Assembly (NCBI GenBank): GCA_030837935.1
Contig: JAUQXU010000393.1
Coordinates: 1-10,733, forward strand
Source of the DNA: Candidatus Brocadia sp.
GTDB lineage: Bacteria; Planctomycetota; Brocadiia; Brocadiales; Brocadiaceae
Direction of reading: 5' to 3'
DNA: 10,733 nucleotides
Shown here piece after piece: positions 1-5,643 of the stretch. How positions within the stretch are numbered: position 1 is the stretch's first letter; each line of letters begins with the position of its first letter. The translations under genes were made by a program, and so were the position numbers. The notes beneath the pieces were generated by a model. It saw only the letters and a list, made by a program, of their open reading frames with translations, had not been told where the DNA came from and made no database searches.

Positions 1-1
1 A

Positions 2-826
2 CCGGGAGGAGTATTAACCGTCCAGGTACTTGCCGAAGACGGAGACGTCGATTTTGACGGCGATGGTTTTACGAGAGTCGAGGGGGATTGTGATGATAAC
101 AACTCCTCCGTAAACCCGAAGGCTCAGGAGATATGCGATGACGTGGACAATAACTGTGACGGACAAATTGACGAGGGACTGAAAACCACATTTTATGAAG
201 ATGCCGATGGCGACGGATATGGGAACCCACAGGTTACCACAAAGGCCTGCAACCAACCTTCAGGCTATGTTACCAATAATACCGACTGTGACGACACCAA
301 TCCTGCGGTAAATCCGGGGGCTACAGAGATAAAGAAGAACGGCATTGATGATGACTGTAATGCATCGACACCGGATGATGATACAGGAGTGAACCTTCCA
401 CCCGATCCCGGGGAGGCAGGAAAGAAAACATTACTTGGGATAGATACGGATGGCGATGGAGTCCGCGACGACATTCAAAGGTACATATACTTTACCTATC
501 CTGACGATAAGAAGCTTCGATTAGGGCTTACTTACTATGCCAAAGAGTTTCAGGGCGTGCTCAAGGATGCTAACGACCGTGAGGCGGCTTATGCTCATGC
601 AAAGAATATGGTTCGCCATGGTGATTGCCTTTGGTACCTTAAGGGTGAAGAAGCCATAGACATTTGTCGTGCACTACGCGCTAAGATACTGAATACCAGA
701 GAGCGGAGTATGGCATACATTAAGTACAGCGATAACCTTGGGGGCCGATTTATTAAAGGCGCTCCACAGAAAGAATGGAAAGATAGTTGTTCCTTTGATG
801 TAGACGACATAGGAGGTGATCAATGA
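2..826 (+). CDS. MopE-type metal-binding repeat protein with C-terminal Asp-rich domain (5' end missing)
   Basis: The frame is open to the left edge, so the true start lies upstream; 274 residues are visible. Residues about 17-60 and 66-127 are two copies of the MopE-type putative metal-binding motif. Each has an acidic DxDGDG loop, a DCDD turn, an NP motif and a closing D-x-D-(N/D)-x-C element, with cysteines at 30, 45, 52 and at 83, 96, 119. Such repeats occur in secreted or surface proteins of many environmental bacteria and are named after a copper-binding methanotroph protein. From residue 133 follows a 142-residue domain opening with the loop DTDGDGVRDD (about 148-157), resembling thrombospondin type 3 calcium loops. 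This domain is found again at 2136-2564. The TGA stop overlaps the next gene's ATG, so the two are probably cotranslated. Export is inferred from the family, since the N-terminus is outside the window. The function of the C-terminal domain is unknown to me. Confidence 0.85.
   Translation, partial: PGGVLTVQVLAEDGDVDFDGDGFTRVEGDCDDNNSSVNPKAQEICDDVDNNCDGQIDEGLKTTFYEDADGDGYGNPQVTTKACNQPSGYVTNNTDCDDTNPAVNPGATEIKKNGIDDDCNASTPDDDTGVNLPPDPGEAGKKTLLGIDTDGDGVRDDIQRYIYFTYPDDKKLRLGLTYYAKEFQGVLKDANDREAAYAHAKNMVRHGDCLWYLKGEEAIDICRALRAKILNTRERSMAYIKYSDNLGGRFIKGAPQKEWKDSCSFDVDDIGGDQ
398..826 (+). repeat. Diverged direct repeat, copy A
   Basis: This stretch is repeated in the same orientation at 2136-2564, offset by exactly 1738 bases with no gaps. 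By eye I count about 57 mismatches over 426 aligned bases (about 87% identity). The encoded 142 residues differ at 13 positions (about 91% identity). Similarity begins at the Pro-Pro-Asp-Pro sequence before the Asp-rich loop and runs through the stop codon, including the Shine-Dalgarno and the ATGA overlap. Codon-level divergence exceeds amino-acid divergence, which suggests that both copies were kept under selection. Confidence 0.93.
811..825 (+). promoter_or_regulatory. Near-ideal Shine-Dalgarno with ATGA start/stop overlap
   Basis: AGGAGGTGATC (811-821) matches 11 bases of the sequence complementary to the usual 16S rRNA 3' end. It stands 6 bases (from the GGAGG core) before the ATG at 823. 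It lies inside the last codons of the upstream gene, whose TGA (824-826) overlaps that ATG. This fixes the hydrolase start and implies translational coupling. Most other genes here have weaker sites. Confidence 0.85.
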
Positions 827-1983
827 ACATCCGATGGATATCTAATACAGTACTTTTTGTTACCTTTCTTGCTATATCAGGTGTTGTTTATGGCGAGGTT
901 GGACAGCAATGTCAGCCGGAGGTCGTAGTCTTTTTTGGCAATGGCGTGTGGAATGATGTGGAGGATGCCAATGAAAGCAGACGTAAATTGGAAACATGTC
1001 TGAATACACATATATCAGGAACTAATATAGACGGTATGATAACATATGAATTAGCATACAACCCTTCCGATGGTTATTTAGCAGACCTGCTGGAGACATT
1101 TGAACAAGATTTACAAACAAACTACAGCCTGTTCTGGAACTATCTTGCCGAATGGGATCTCATGCCAGACATCCTTCAAGATAAAATAATTGCGATAGCA
1201 AAGGAGGTTGATGCTGCCATTGTAAGCGCCAACCCGTCGGTACAAGAGCATATTGCTTTATATAATGGATATTTAAGTGAAGGCAAAATGGCTGTGCTTG
1301 TTGCGCATTCTCAGGGCAATCTGTATGGCAATATTGCATATCTCGGCATAGACCCGCAATATATCGGTAGATTCGGCATCGTATCGGTAGCAAATCCTGA
1401 CAGTTCCGTTGCCGGCGGAGGTCCCTACACAACGATTGATGAAGATCTCATCATCGGCAGCATTCCACTTGCATTATTACCGAATCTTGACAATTTCTTC
1501 GGCCCTCTCAATTGGGGTGATATTTGGGGTGGCCATAATTTTATAAAGTCTTATATGGCTCCTGGGCGTAAGGCAGAAACGAAAATCCTTAATGATGTTG
1601 TTACTATGATCAACAAACTCATGACATCGAATGCGCGGACAGAAGCAGTAGTAATAGTGAATACGTATAATCTTCTCGCTGTTATCTGCGGTAATCCAGG
1701 TACAACAGTGGTGACAATACCACATGATGCATATATTACGGAAATCAGCACCTATCACTGGTGCGATGAAGGCCAGCCGGCAGGAACACATGCTTTATAC
1801 AATCGCAACTCATTTCTCATGTATGGGCCATTTTCAGGAACGACCTACTTTCGTTTCTGGCTATCATATCCCAATACCTTGGTACCTGCAGGAAGCTATG
1901 AAGTTGTCGACTCTGAACCAAGTACCTGGTCACACACGAATAGCGGTGGATTTGTGAGAATCAAGGGAATATTGTGTTACTAA
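823..1983 (+). CDS. Secreted alpha/beta hydrolase (lipase/esterase-like)
   Basis: 386 residues. Residues 1-24 form a signal peptide: a basic start, a hydrophobic core (about 8-20) and small residues before Glu25, so the product is exported. The strand VVVFFGNGVWND (about 34-45) is the likely first core strand with an oxyanion region. The nucleophile elbow is VLVAHSQGN (158-166), with Ser163 as probable catalytic serine in an A-H-S-x-G version of the lipase box. VANPDS (189-194) could supply the acid (Asp193) and GGHNF (236-240) the histidine (His238). Residues about 275-386 look beta-rich and may form an extra C-terminal domain. The gene overlaps the preceding metal-binding gene by 4 bases behind a very strong ribosome binding site, so the two products are probably made together. 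The substrate is unknown; lipase, esterase and thioesterase activities are all compatible. The fold is fairly secure, but His and Asp are assigned only by order and spacing. Confidence 0.85.
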   Translation: MNIRWISNTVLFVTFLAISGVVYGEVGQQCQPEVVVFFGNGVWNDVEDANESRRKLETCLNTHISGTNIDGMITYELAYNPSDGYLADLLETFEQDLQTNYSLFWNYLAEWDLMPDILQDKIIAIAKEVDAAIVSANPSVQEHIALYNGYLSEGKMAVLVAHSQGNLYGNIAYLGIDPQYIGRFGIVSVANPDSSVAGGGPYTTIDEDLIIGSIPLALLPNLDNFFGPLNWGDIWGGHNFIKSYMAPGRKAETKILNDVVTMINKLMTSNARTEAVVIVNTYNLLAVICGNPGTTVVTIPHDAYITEISTYHWCDEGQPAGTHALYNRNSFLMYGPFSGTTYFRFWLSYPNTLVPAGSYEVVDSEPSTWSHTNSGGFVRIKGILCY

Positions 1984-2020
1984 CGTACATTCATTGCTCA
2001 TTTTCATTGACCATCATGAT

Positions 2021-2036
2021 GAGGAGTGCGTTTATG
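2021..2036 (+). promoter_or_regulatory. Shine-Dalgarno that fixes the start of the second secreted protein
   Basis: GAGGAG at 2021-2026 stands 7 bases before the ATG at 2034. The frame can be extended upstream to a GTG at 1974 inside the hydrolase gene. However, the ATG at 2034 has the good ribosome binding site and is followed directly by a normal signal peptide, so it is the preferred start. Confidence 0.8.
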
Positions 2037-2564
2037 CATACCATCAAAGGTTTCGTTGTTCTTTTGTTTTGCAGCCTGGTTGTATTTGCATCTCCTGGTT
2101 TTGTACAGGGGAACAATGATCGTGGTTTTGCGCTCCCACCTGATCCCGGGGAGGCAGGAAAGAAAACATTGCTTGGGATAGACACGGATGGCGATGGAGT
2201 TCGTGATGACATTCAAAGGTACATATACTTTACCTATCCCGACGATAAGAAGCTTCGATTAGGTCTTACGTACTATGCCAAAGAGTTTCAGGGCATGCTC
2301 AAAGACGCAAACGATCGTGAGGCTGCTTATGATCATGCAAATAAGATGGTTCGACATGGTGAATGTCTTTTTTACCTTAAAGGTGAGGAATCTATAGACA
2401 TTCGTCGTGCACTACGCGCCAAGATTCTGAATACCAGGGAACGCAGCGTGGCGTACATCACGTACAGTGACAATCTGGGTGGAAGAATAATTTCAGGCGC
2501 TCCGCAGAAAGAATGGAAGGACAGTTGTTCTTTTGATGTAGACGATACGGGAGGTGACCAATGA
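2034..2564 (+). CDS. Small secreted protein with calcium-loop-like domain, duplicate of the upstream domain
   Basis: 176 residues. Residues 1-26 are a signal peptide (basic start, hydrophobic 7-19, P-G-F-V-Q-G before the probable cleavage site). The mature part begins with PPDPGEAGKK and the loop DTDGDGVRDD (50-59), which resembles a thrombospondin type 3 or dockerin calcium loop. A helical, charge-rich region follows. It is an ungapped duplicate of the C-terminal domain of the MopE-repeat gene at the window start, without the MopE repeats. Two cysteines are shared by both copies (in the ECL and DSC positions), suggesting a disulfide; a third cysteine in copy A (DIC) is Arg here. It starts 50 bases after the hydrolase stop on the same strand and is probably cotranscribed with it. 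Possible roles are a calcium-binding accessory, chaperone or inhibitor of the hydrolase; none is shown by the sequence. Confidence 0.85.
   Translation: MHTIKGFVVLLFCSLVVFASPGFVQGNNDRGFALPPDPGEAGKKTLLGIDTDGDGVRDDIQRYIYFTYPDDKKLRLGLTYYAKEFQGMLKDANDREAAYDHANKMVRHGECLFYLKGEESIDIRRALRAKILNTRERSVAYITYSDNLGGRIISGAPQKEWKDSCSFDVDDTGGDQ
2136..2564 (+). repeat. Diverged direct repeat, copy B
   Basis: Partner of the copy at 398-826. It retains GGGAGGTGACCA (2549-2560) and the ATGA overlap at 2561-2564. The ATG at 2561 opens only 13 codons to a TAA at 2600-2602. The copy thus carries the coupling signal of the upstream pair but no downstream hydrolase. Confidence 0.93.
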
Positions 2565-2817
2565 AAAGCCAAAAAGGTTGCGATATGCCGACTCAGCGTT
2601 AAGCAATCGAAGGGCATGTTGGAGGAGGGTTTTTCGTTCGTCACTTTGATACTTCCTGGGATGGATGGGAGATATTTGGAGAAAGACACAGGAGTCCCTT
2701 ACCCTTTGTCTGATGAGGTCAAAGGCGTTACGGAGGATATTTTTGAGTGTGCCGAAAAATCTTAGCCACCTCTAAACGGTTGAATCTGCAAGCATGAGAC
2801 CGTCTATTTCCTGTGTC
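2565..2817. other. Convergent spacer with possible gene remnant
   Basis: 253 bases between the second secreted protein (plus) and the rhomboid gene (minus). It holds a 13-codon ORF from the coupled ATG at 2561 and the small frame described at 2616-2765. A weak inverted repeat (ACGGT near 2776-2781 and ACCGT near 2799-2804, loop of about 18 bases) has no T-run, so I do not call it a terminator. Nothing here resembles the hydrolase gene. Confidence 0.5.
2616..2765 (+). CDS. Possible small protein or gene fragment, 49 residues
   Basis: ATG at 2616 to TAG at 2763-2765 encodes 49 acidic residues, with motifs such as LILPGMDGRYL and PYPLSDEV. The reading frame is the same as that of the preceding secreted protein and stays open for 66 codons after that gene's TGA. 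It may therefore be the tail of an older longer gene joined to the duplicated segment. No clear ribosome binding site stands at a normal distance before ATG 2616; a GGAGGAGG run lies just after it. I recognise no family. It could be a chance ORF. Confidence 0.25.
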   Translation: MLEEGFSFVTLILPGMDGRYLEKDTGVPYPLSDEVKGVTEDIFECAEKS

Positions 2818-3495
2818 CTATCCAGTGAATGGTGATTTTGAAAATATTTTTATGAAAATTATGCCTAAAACAAACCCTCCAATATGTGCCCACCAGGCCA
2901 CACCCCCTCCCTGCGCAGAAGAAATAGCTGCTGTCCCGCTAAAAAACTGAAGAAGGAACCAAAAACCCAACACGACAATAGCCGGCAACTCAATAAACTC
3001 CCAAATAATAAACAAGGGAAGAAGAACAAGCACCCGCGCCCTGGGAAAGGTCACCATATAAGCGCCCAGTACACCCGCAATCGCCCCACTAGCCCCTACA
3101 CAAGGGACTCCCGACTGACTATTAAAATATACATGCACAAGAGCAGACCCAATCCCGCAGAGGAGATAAAATAACACGAATTTGACACGTCCGAGCCTAT
3201 CTTCAATATTATCCCCGAAAATCCACAGATACCACATATTCCCTATAAGATGAATAAACCCACCGTGGAGAAACATGTAGCTCAGAAAGGGAAAATAGGT
3301 ATTCACAAAAGTAGAGTCGGGAATATCTGCAGAATAGACCACTTTGACAGGAACGACACCGAACTGAAACAGAAAGGAATCTAATTGAGGACCTAAAGAA
3401 AGTTCAATGAAAAAGACCAAAACATTGATAAGAATAATACCAACAGTAACAAAGGGAAAGGTTCCCGAAGGATTACGATCGCGGATAGGTATCAT
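2818..3495 (-). CDS. Rhomboid-family intramembrane serine protease
   Basis: 225 residues with about six hydrophobic segments, the usual compact bacterial rhomboid size. Rhomboids cleave substrate proteins within or next to their membrane segments. The loop/TM2 signature HGGFIHLIGNMWYLWIFGDN (77-96) contains His82 and Asn86, which line the active site and oxyanion hole. GASG (134-137) carries the nucleophile Ser136, and AHIGG (203-207) carries the catalytic His204, so the Ser-His dyad is intact. The start ATG (3493-3495) has only a short AAGG-type ribosome binding site. The gene lies 117 bases downstream of the amidase gene on the same strand with no terminator seen between them, so cotranscription is possible. 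It converges on the secreted-protein block. Its substrate cannot be predicted. Confidence 0.93.
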   Translation of the reverse strand: MIPIRDRNPSGTFPFVTVGIILINVLVFFIELSLGPQLDSFLFQFGVVPVKVVYSADIPDSTFVNTYFPFLSYMFLHGGFIHLIGNMWYLWIFGDNIEDRLGRVKFVLFYLLCGIGSALVHVYFNSQSGVPCVGASGAIAGVLGAYMVTFPRARVLVLLPLFIIWEFIELPAIVVLGFWFLLQFFSGTAAISSAQGGGVAWWAHIGGFVLGIIFIKIFSKSPFTG

Positions 3496-3612
3496 TAGCC
3501 TTGCACCAAAATAAGGAACTCAGATAGCGCGAATTGAAGCAATATAAATGGACCAGAGGGTGTTAAATTTCCCGCACTTCCGACTCGTTCTGGTCAGGAA
3601 TTACGCCGGGAA

Positions 3613-4212
3613 TTACCATCGGGCAGTTCTTGCAAGTAATTTATAATAAGGAAAATTTCTGCCAGGACATTCTGTTTCCCTGAAATGTCTGTGCATGATA
3701 ATGTTCTCAGAAGGAATACGGCAACGTTCCTGGAGATAGTCTACTAACGTTGAAAGTGAGGCCATTTGCGATACCGTTGGGTATGAGTTGTTGAAGTTCC
3801 CAACCAGACATATCCCAATGCCGTAATGATTGTATTCCTTTACGCCGGCATGGGCGCCGTCTATCTGATTTATCCACCTATTGCCGATCTCAATCTTCCC
3901 GTCGCCGGAACCTTTTCCGTTGCCTATTACAAAATGATATCCCAAGCCATTCTCCCAACCCCTTTTCTCCCTGTGGAACCTGTCAAATTCAGCGGCACAA
4001 CCCGATGCCGAGGCGCTGTGATGTATAACAATATACTTCCAGGATCGGGCAAAGTAGCGATCCAGTTGACTTCCAATATAAGGTACTTCCTTTTTAGGTG
4101 GTTTCACGGGTATCGTTGTTATTGGTTTGAAATCAGGCGGCGTAGCGCAACCAGATAAATATATCATGGTAAGAAAAAATAGATAAATACACATTTTCCC
4201 CTTCAAACACAT
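3613..4212 (-). CDS. Lipoprotein N-acetylmuramoyl-L-alanine amidase (Amidase_2/PGRP type)
   Basis: 199 residues from ATG 4210-4212. The frame extends to a TTG at 4230, but GGGAG lies 7 bases before this ATG, and the start gives a regular lipoprotein signal (Lys-Gly-Lys, hydrophobic stretch, lipobox LSGC). The lipidated cysteine is residue 22 from this start. The mature protein has a short Pro/Lys-rich linker and then an Amidase_2 domain. From the chosen start, probable zinc ligands are His64 (in VIHHSAS), His174 (MHRHF) and Cys182 (ECPG), with GLGYHFVIGN and GIGICLVGNF as further family signatures. The H-x7-C spacing matches T7 lysozyme-type amidases. It should cut the amide bond between MurNAc and the stem peptide, anchored to the membrane facing the cell wall. 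Roles in wall recycling or remodelling are likely; substrate preference (anhydro-muropeptide or intact sacculus) is not visible. Confidence 0.92.
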   Translation of the reverse strand: MCLKGKMCIYLFFLTMIYLSGCATPPDFKPITTIPVKPPKKEVPYIGSQLDRYFARSWKYIVIHHSASASGCAAEFDRFHREKRGWENGLGYHFVIGNGKGSGDGKIEIGNRWINQIDGAHAGVKEYNHYGIGICLVGNFNNSYPTVSQMASLSTLVDYLQERCRIPSENIIMHRHFRETECPGRNFPYYKLLARTARW

Positions 4213-4264
4213 GTTGTATCTCCCAAACAAGAACTATATTTACCTGATATATCCAATATCTCCA

Positions 4265-4284
4265 AACCAATTTGAACCAATTTG
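4265..4284 (-). repeat. Tandem 10-base repeat at the amidase transcription start
   Basis: AACCAATTTG occurs twice head to tail (4265-4274, 4275-4284; CAAATTGGTT on the minus strand). It lies immediately downstream of the -10 element, where transcription would start. The placement is that of an operator, but two short copies could also be chance in AT-rich DNA. Confidence 0.55.
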
Positions 4285-4288
4285 TGGG

Positions 4289-4316
4289 AGTATATCATAA
4301 GTGTATTTGTTGTCAA
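4289..4316 (-). promoter_or_regulatory. Sigma70-type promoter for the amidase gene
   Basis: On the minus strand, TTGACA (4311-4316, perfect -35) and TATACT (4289-4294, 5 of 6 for -10) are separated by 16 bases. Transcription would begin near 4282, giving a leader of about 70 bases before the amidase ATG and possibly reading on into the rhomboid gene. Confidence 0.7.
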
Positions 4317-4623
4317 TTAACAAATTTGCAAAATTTTTTGTTGTACCTCCTTGTTTCTTTTTGATATATTCTGACTTCCTTCACCGATAAGGCAAATTCC
4401 TTATAAATTGTATTATTCCTGCGGAAATTCTGTCTCCTGCAGGATTTAGCTCTTAAGACAAACATTATGGAAAAAAGTCTTGAAGGGATTATTTCCATCC
4501 TCCTATCTTGGAGTGGTGCGCAACATACAGGTAATTTTGGTGTAAACGTTCACTTCTGAAGTTTTAGGGCGACAGAAACATTTCAAACAGCACTTCAGCG
4601 GAAAACACCCATTTGCATAGTTA

Positions 4624-5313
4624 TTATCTTATCAATTTCAATTGTCCTGCTATTGCATCTCCCAGAACTTTTGCTATCTCTTGCTTCGTTTCGCACCGGG
4701 ATTCAACTTTTTTATGCAAATTGATCAAATACGCCCGGTGTTTATCCCCTACAATTTCATCCTGATTATTAGCCACGACCAAATCAGCACCGTTTTCTAT
4801 CAAAGATGTATAGGCCCTTTCGACAAGCTCGTCTTTCGGCAAACCAACCTCTAGTTTAAAACTTATTACAAAAGCATGCGGCCATCCCTGCCTTATCAAC
4901 CTTATAACCTTGGGCGTTCTTACAAAGGTTATTACCAGTTTGTCTTTATTAGAAGGTATCTTTTTGTAACTGTGTTTCTCCGGAGTATAATCAAGCACCG
5001 CCATGGCATGTACAATGGCATCAAATTGTGTATCCTTCAGCCTTTTCTGAATTACCGCTACCAAGTCATCGAGTGTCTCTATCTCAATAAGTGTCAATCG
5101 ACTGATACCATCTTTCTCTAATACATGAGTATTTGGCATACCACTGCCCGCTCCATAAACAAATGTTACATAAGCCCCCCGACTCATGAATTCATTTGCA
5201 ATTGCAACACCCAGATTACCCGTGGATTTATTACTGATATACCGTACGGCATCTATATAACCCCTGGTTGGCCCTGAGGTTATCATGACATGCCGCCCCA
5301 CCAGACTCCCCAT
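4624..5313 (-). CDS. coaB: Stand-alone phosphopantothenate-cysteine ligase domain (CoaB, DFP family)
   Basis: 229 residues corresponding to the C-terminal half of bifunctional CoaBC. This half couples phosphopantothenate to cysteine (CTP-dependent in bacteria) for coenzyme A synthesis in the cytoplasm. VMITSGPTRGYID (9-21) matches the nucleotide-binding start, and VRYISNKSTGNLG (23-35) carries Asn28, equivalent to the conserved Asn of the E. coli ligase. HAMAVLDY (102-109), the KK-I motif (117-119) and ADLVVANN (176-183) are further CoaB signatures. No flavoprotein (CoaC) domain precedes it: the ATG at 5311-5313 has AAAGGTG in front of it and its own promoter upstream. CoaC must be encoded elsewhere, or the enzyme acts on a related substrate. 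Monofunctional CoaB proteins are known in some bacteria. The family is clear; the exact role is likely but not proved. Confidence 0.85.
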   Translation of the reverse strand: MGSLVGRHVMITSGPTRGYIDAVRYISNKSTGNLGVAIANEFMSRGAYVTFVYGAGSGMPNTHVLEKDGISRLTLIEIETLDDLVAVIQKRLKDTQFDAIVHAMAVLDYTPEKHSYKKIPSNKDKLVITFVRTPKVIRLIRQGWPHAFVISFKLEVGLPKDELVERAYTSLIENGADLVVANNQDEIVGDKHRAYLINLHKKVESRCETKQEIAKVLGDAIAGQLKLIR

Positions 5314-5402
5314 ATATTCACCTTTCTGTAAAGATTACGTATTGTGTCTGGTAATAAAACATACCTGTCATTCATTCTTCTGCATCACATTTTATACACC
5401 AG

Positions 5403-5431
5403 ATTATAATATCTCTGATGATATATTACAA
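5403..5431 (-). promoter_or_regulatory. Sigma70-type promoter for coaB
   Basis: On the minus strand, TTGTAA (5426-5431, 4 of 6) and a perfect TATAAT (5403-5408) are separated by the ideal 17 bases. The leader before the coaB ATG would be about 80 bases. Confidence 0.6.
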
Positions 5432-5585
5432 TATCAAGGTCTGGAGTACCTATTCACCATTGTATAGTAGAGAAATTTCAGACCAGGAAAAAAACAAGTT
5501 GATTTTTCAGGAAATCACCGATGTTAAATAACCACGGCACAGGTAAAGTTTGTGCACAATCCTAATTTGGAATACGGTTCGCTTT

Positions 5586-5615
5586 TTGATTTGATGCACG
5601 AGGAAATGCTATAGA
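5586..5615 (+). promoter_or_regulatory. Candidate promoter for comEC
   Basis: TTGATT (5586-5591) and TATAGA (5610-5615) are 18 bases apart. The fit is moderate. The start would fall within the GTACA/TGTAC inverted repeat at 5618-5631, leaving a leader of only about 20 bases without a clear Shine-Dalgarno. Confidence 0.35.
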
Positions 5616-5643
5616 TAGTACAAATATGTACACAGAATAATTT

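Larger units (their letters stand above)
4213..4623. other. 411-base intergenic region upstream of the amidase
   Basis: It contains the amidase promoter and tandem repeats described separately, and the 3' flank of coaB. Also present are a perfect 10-base palindrome TCCTGCAGGA (4435-4444) and an ACTTC-T-GAAGT palindrome (about 4551-4561); its one-base loop makes it more likely a protein site than a hairpin, if it matters at all. A minus-strand 61-codon frame (4313-4498) is not convincing. No terminator with a T-run was found after coaB. Confidence 0.5.
5314..5643. other. 330-base divergent spacer between coaB and comEC
   Basis: It carries the coaB promoter and a weaker comEC promoter candidate. 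Also visible are a perfect 10-base palindrome TTGTGCACAA (5550-5559) upstream of the comEC -35 candidate, and an inverted repeat GTACA-AATA-TGTAC (5618-5631) between the candidate -10 and the comEC start. Both are plausible regulator sites without further support. No gene is seen. Confidence 0.5.

Noticed and set aside
1974..2033. Upstream extension of the second secreted protein to a GTG at 1974
   Set aside because: It would overlap the hydrolase gene, lacks a ribosome binding site and would place 20 extra residues before a normal signal peptide; the ATG at 2034 has GAGGAG 7 bases upstream.
2..2564. Toxin-immunity or phage-defence reading of the left block
   Set aside because: All products visible are exported hydrolase or metal-binding types; there are no known toxin, immunity, nuclease or sensor motifs, so only the neutral description is supported.
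2565..2817. Insertion-sequence remnant in the convergent spacer
   Set aside because: No terminal inverted repeats, target duplication or recognisable transposase motif were found in any frame.
2818..3495. Rhomboid as a rhombosortase acting on the neighbouring secreted proteins
   Set aside because: The neighbouring secreted proteins end in an acidic soluble tail with no Gly-Gly motif plus membrane helix plus basic end, so no such substrate is visible here.
4213..4230. Amidase start at the TTG at 4230
   Set aside because: The ATG at 4212 has GGGAG at 7 bases and gives a better lipoprotein signal peptide.
4313..4498. Minus-strand 61-codon frame, very basic, between coaB and the amidase
   Set aside because: AGGAGG abuts its ATG with no spacing, the frame runs into the -35 element of the amidase promoter, and the composition looks like translated AT-rich spacer.
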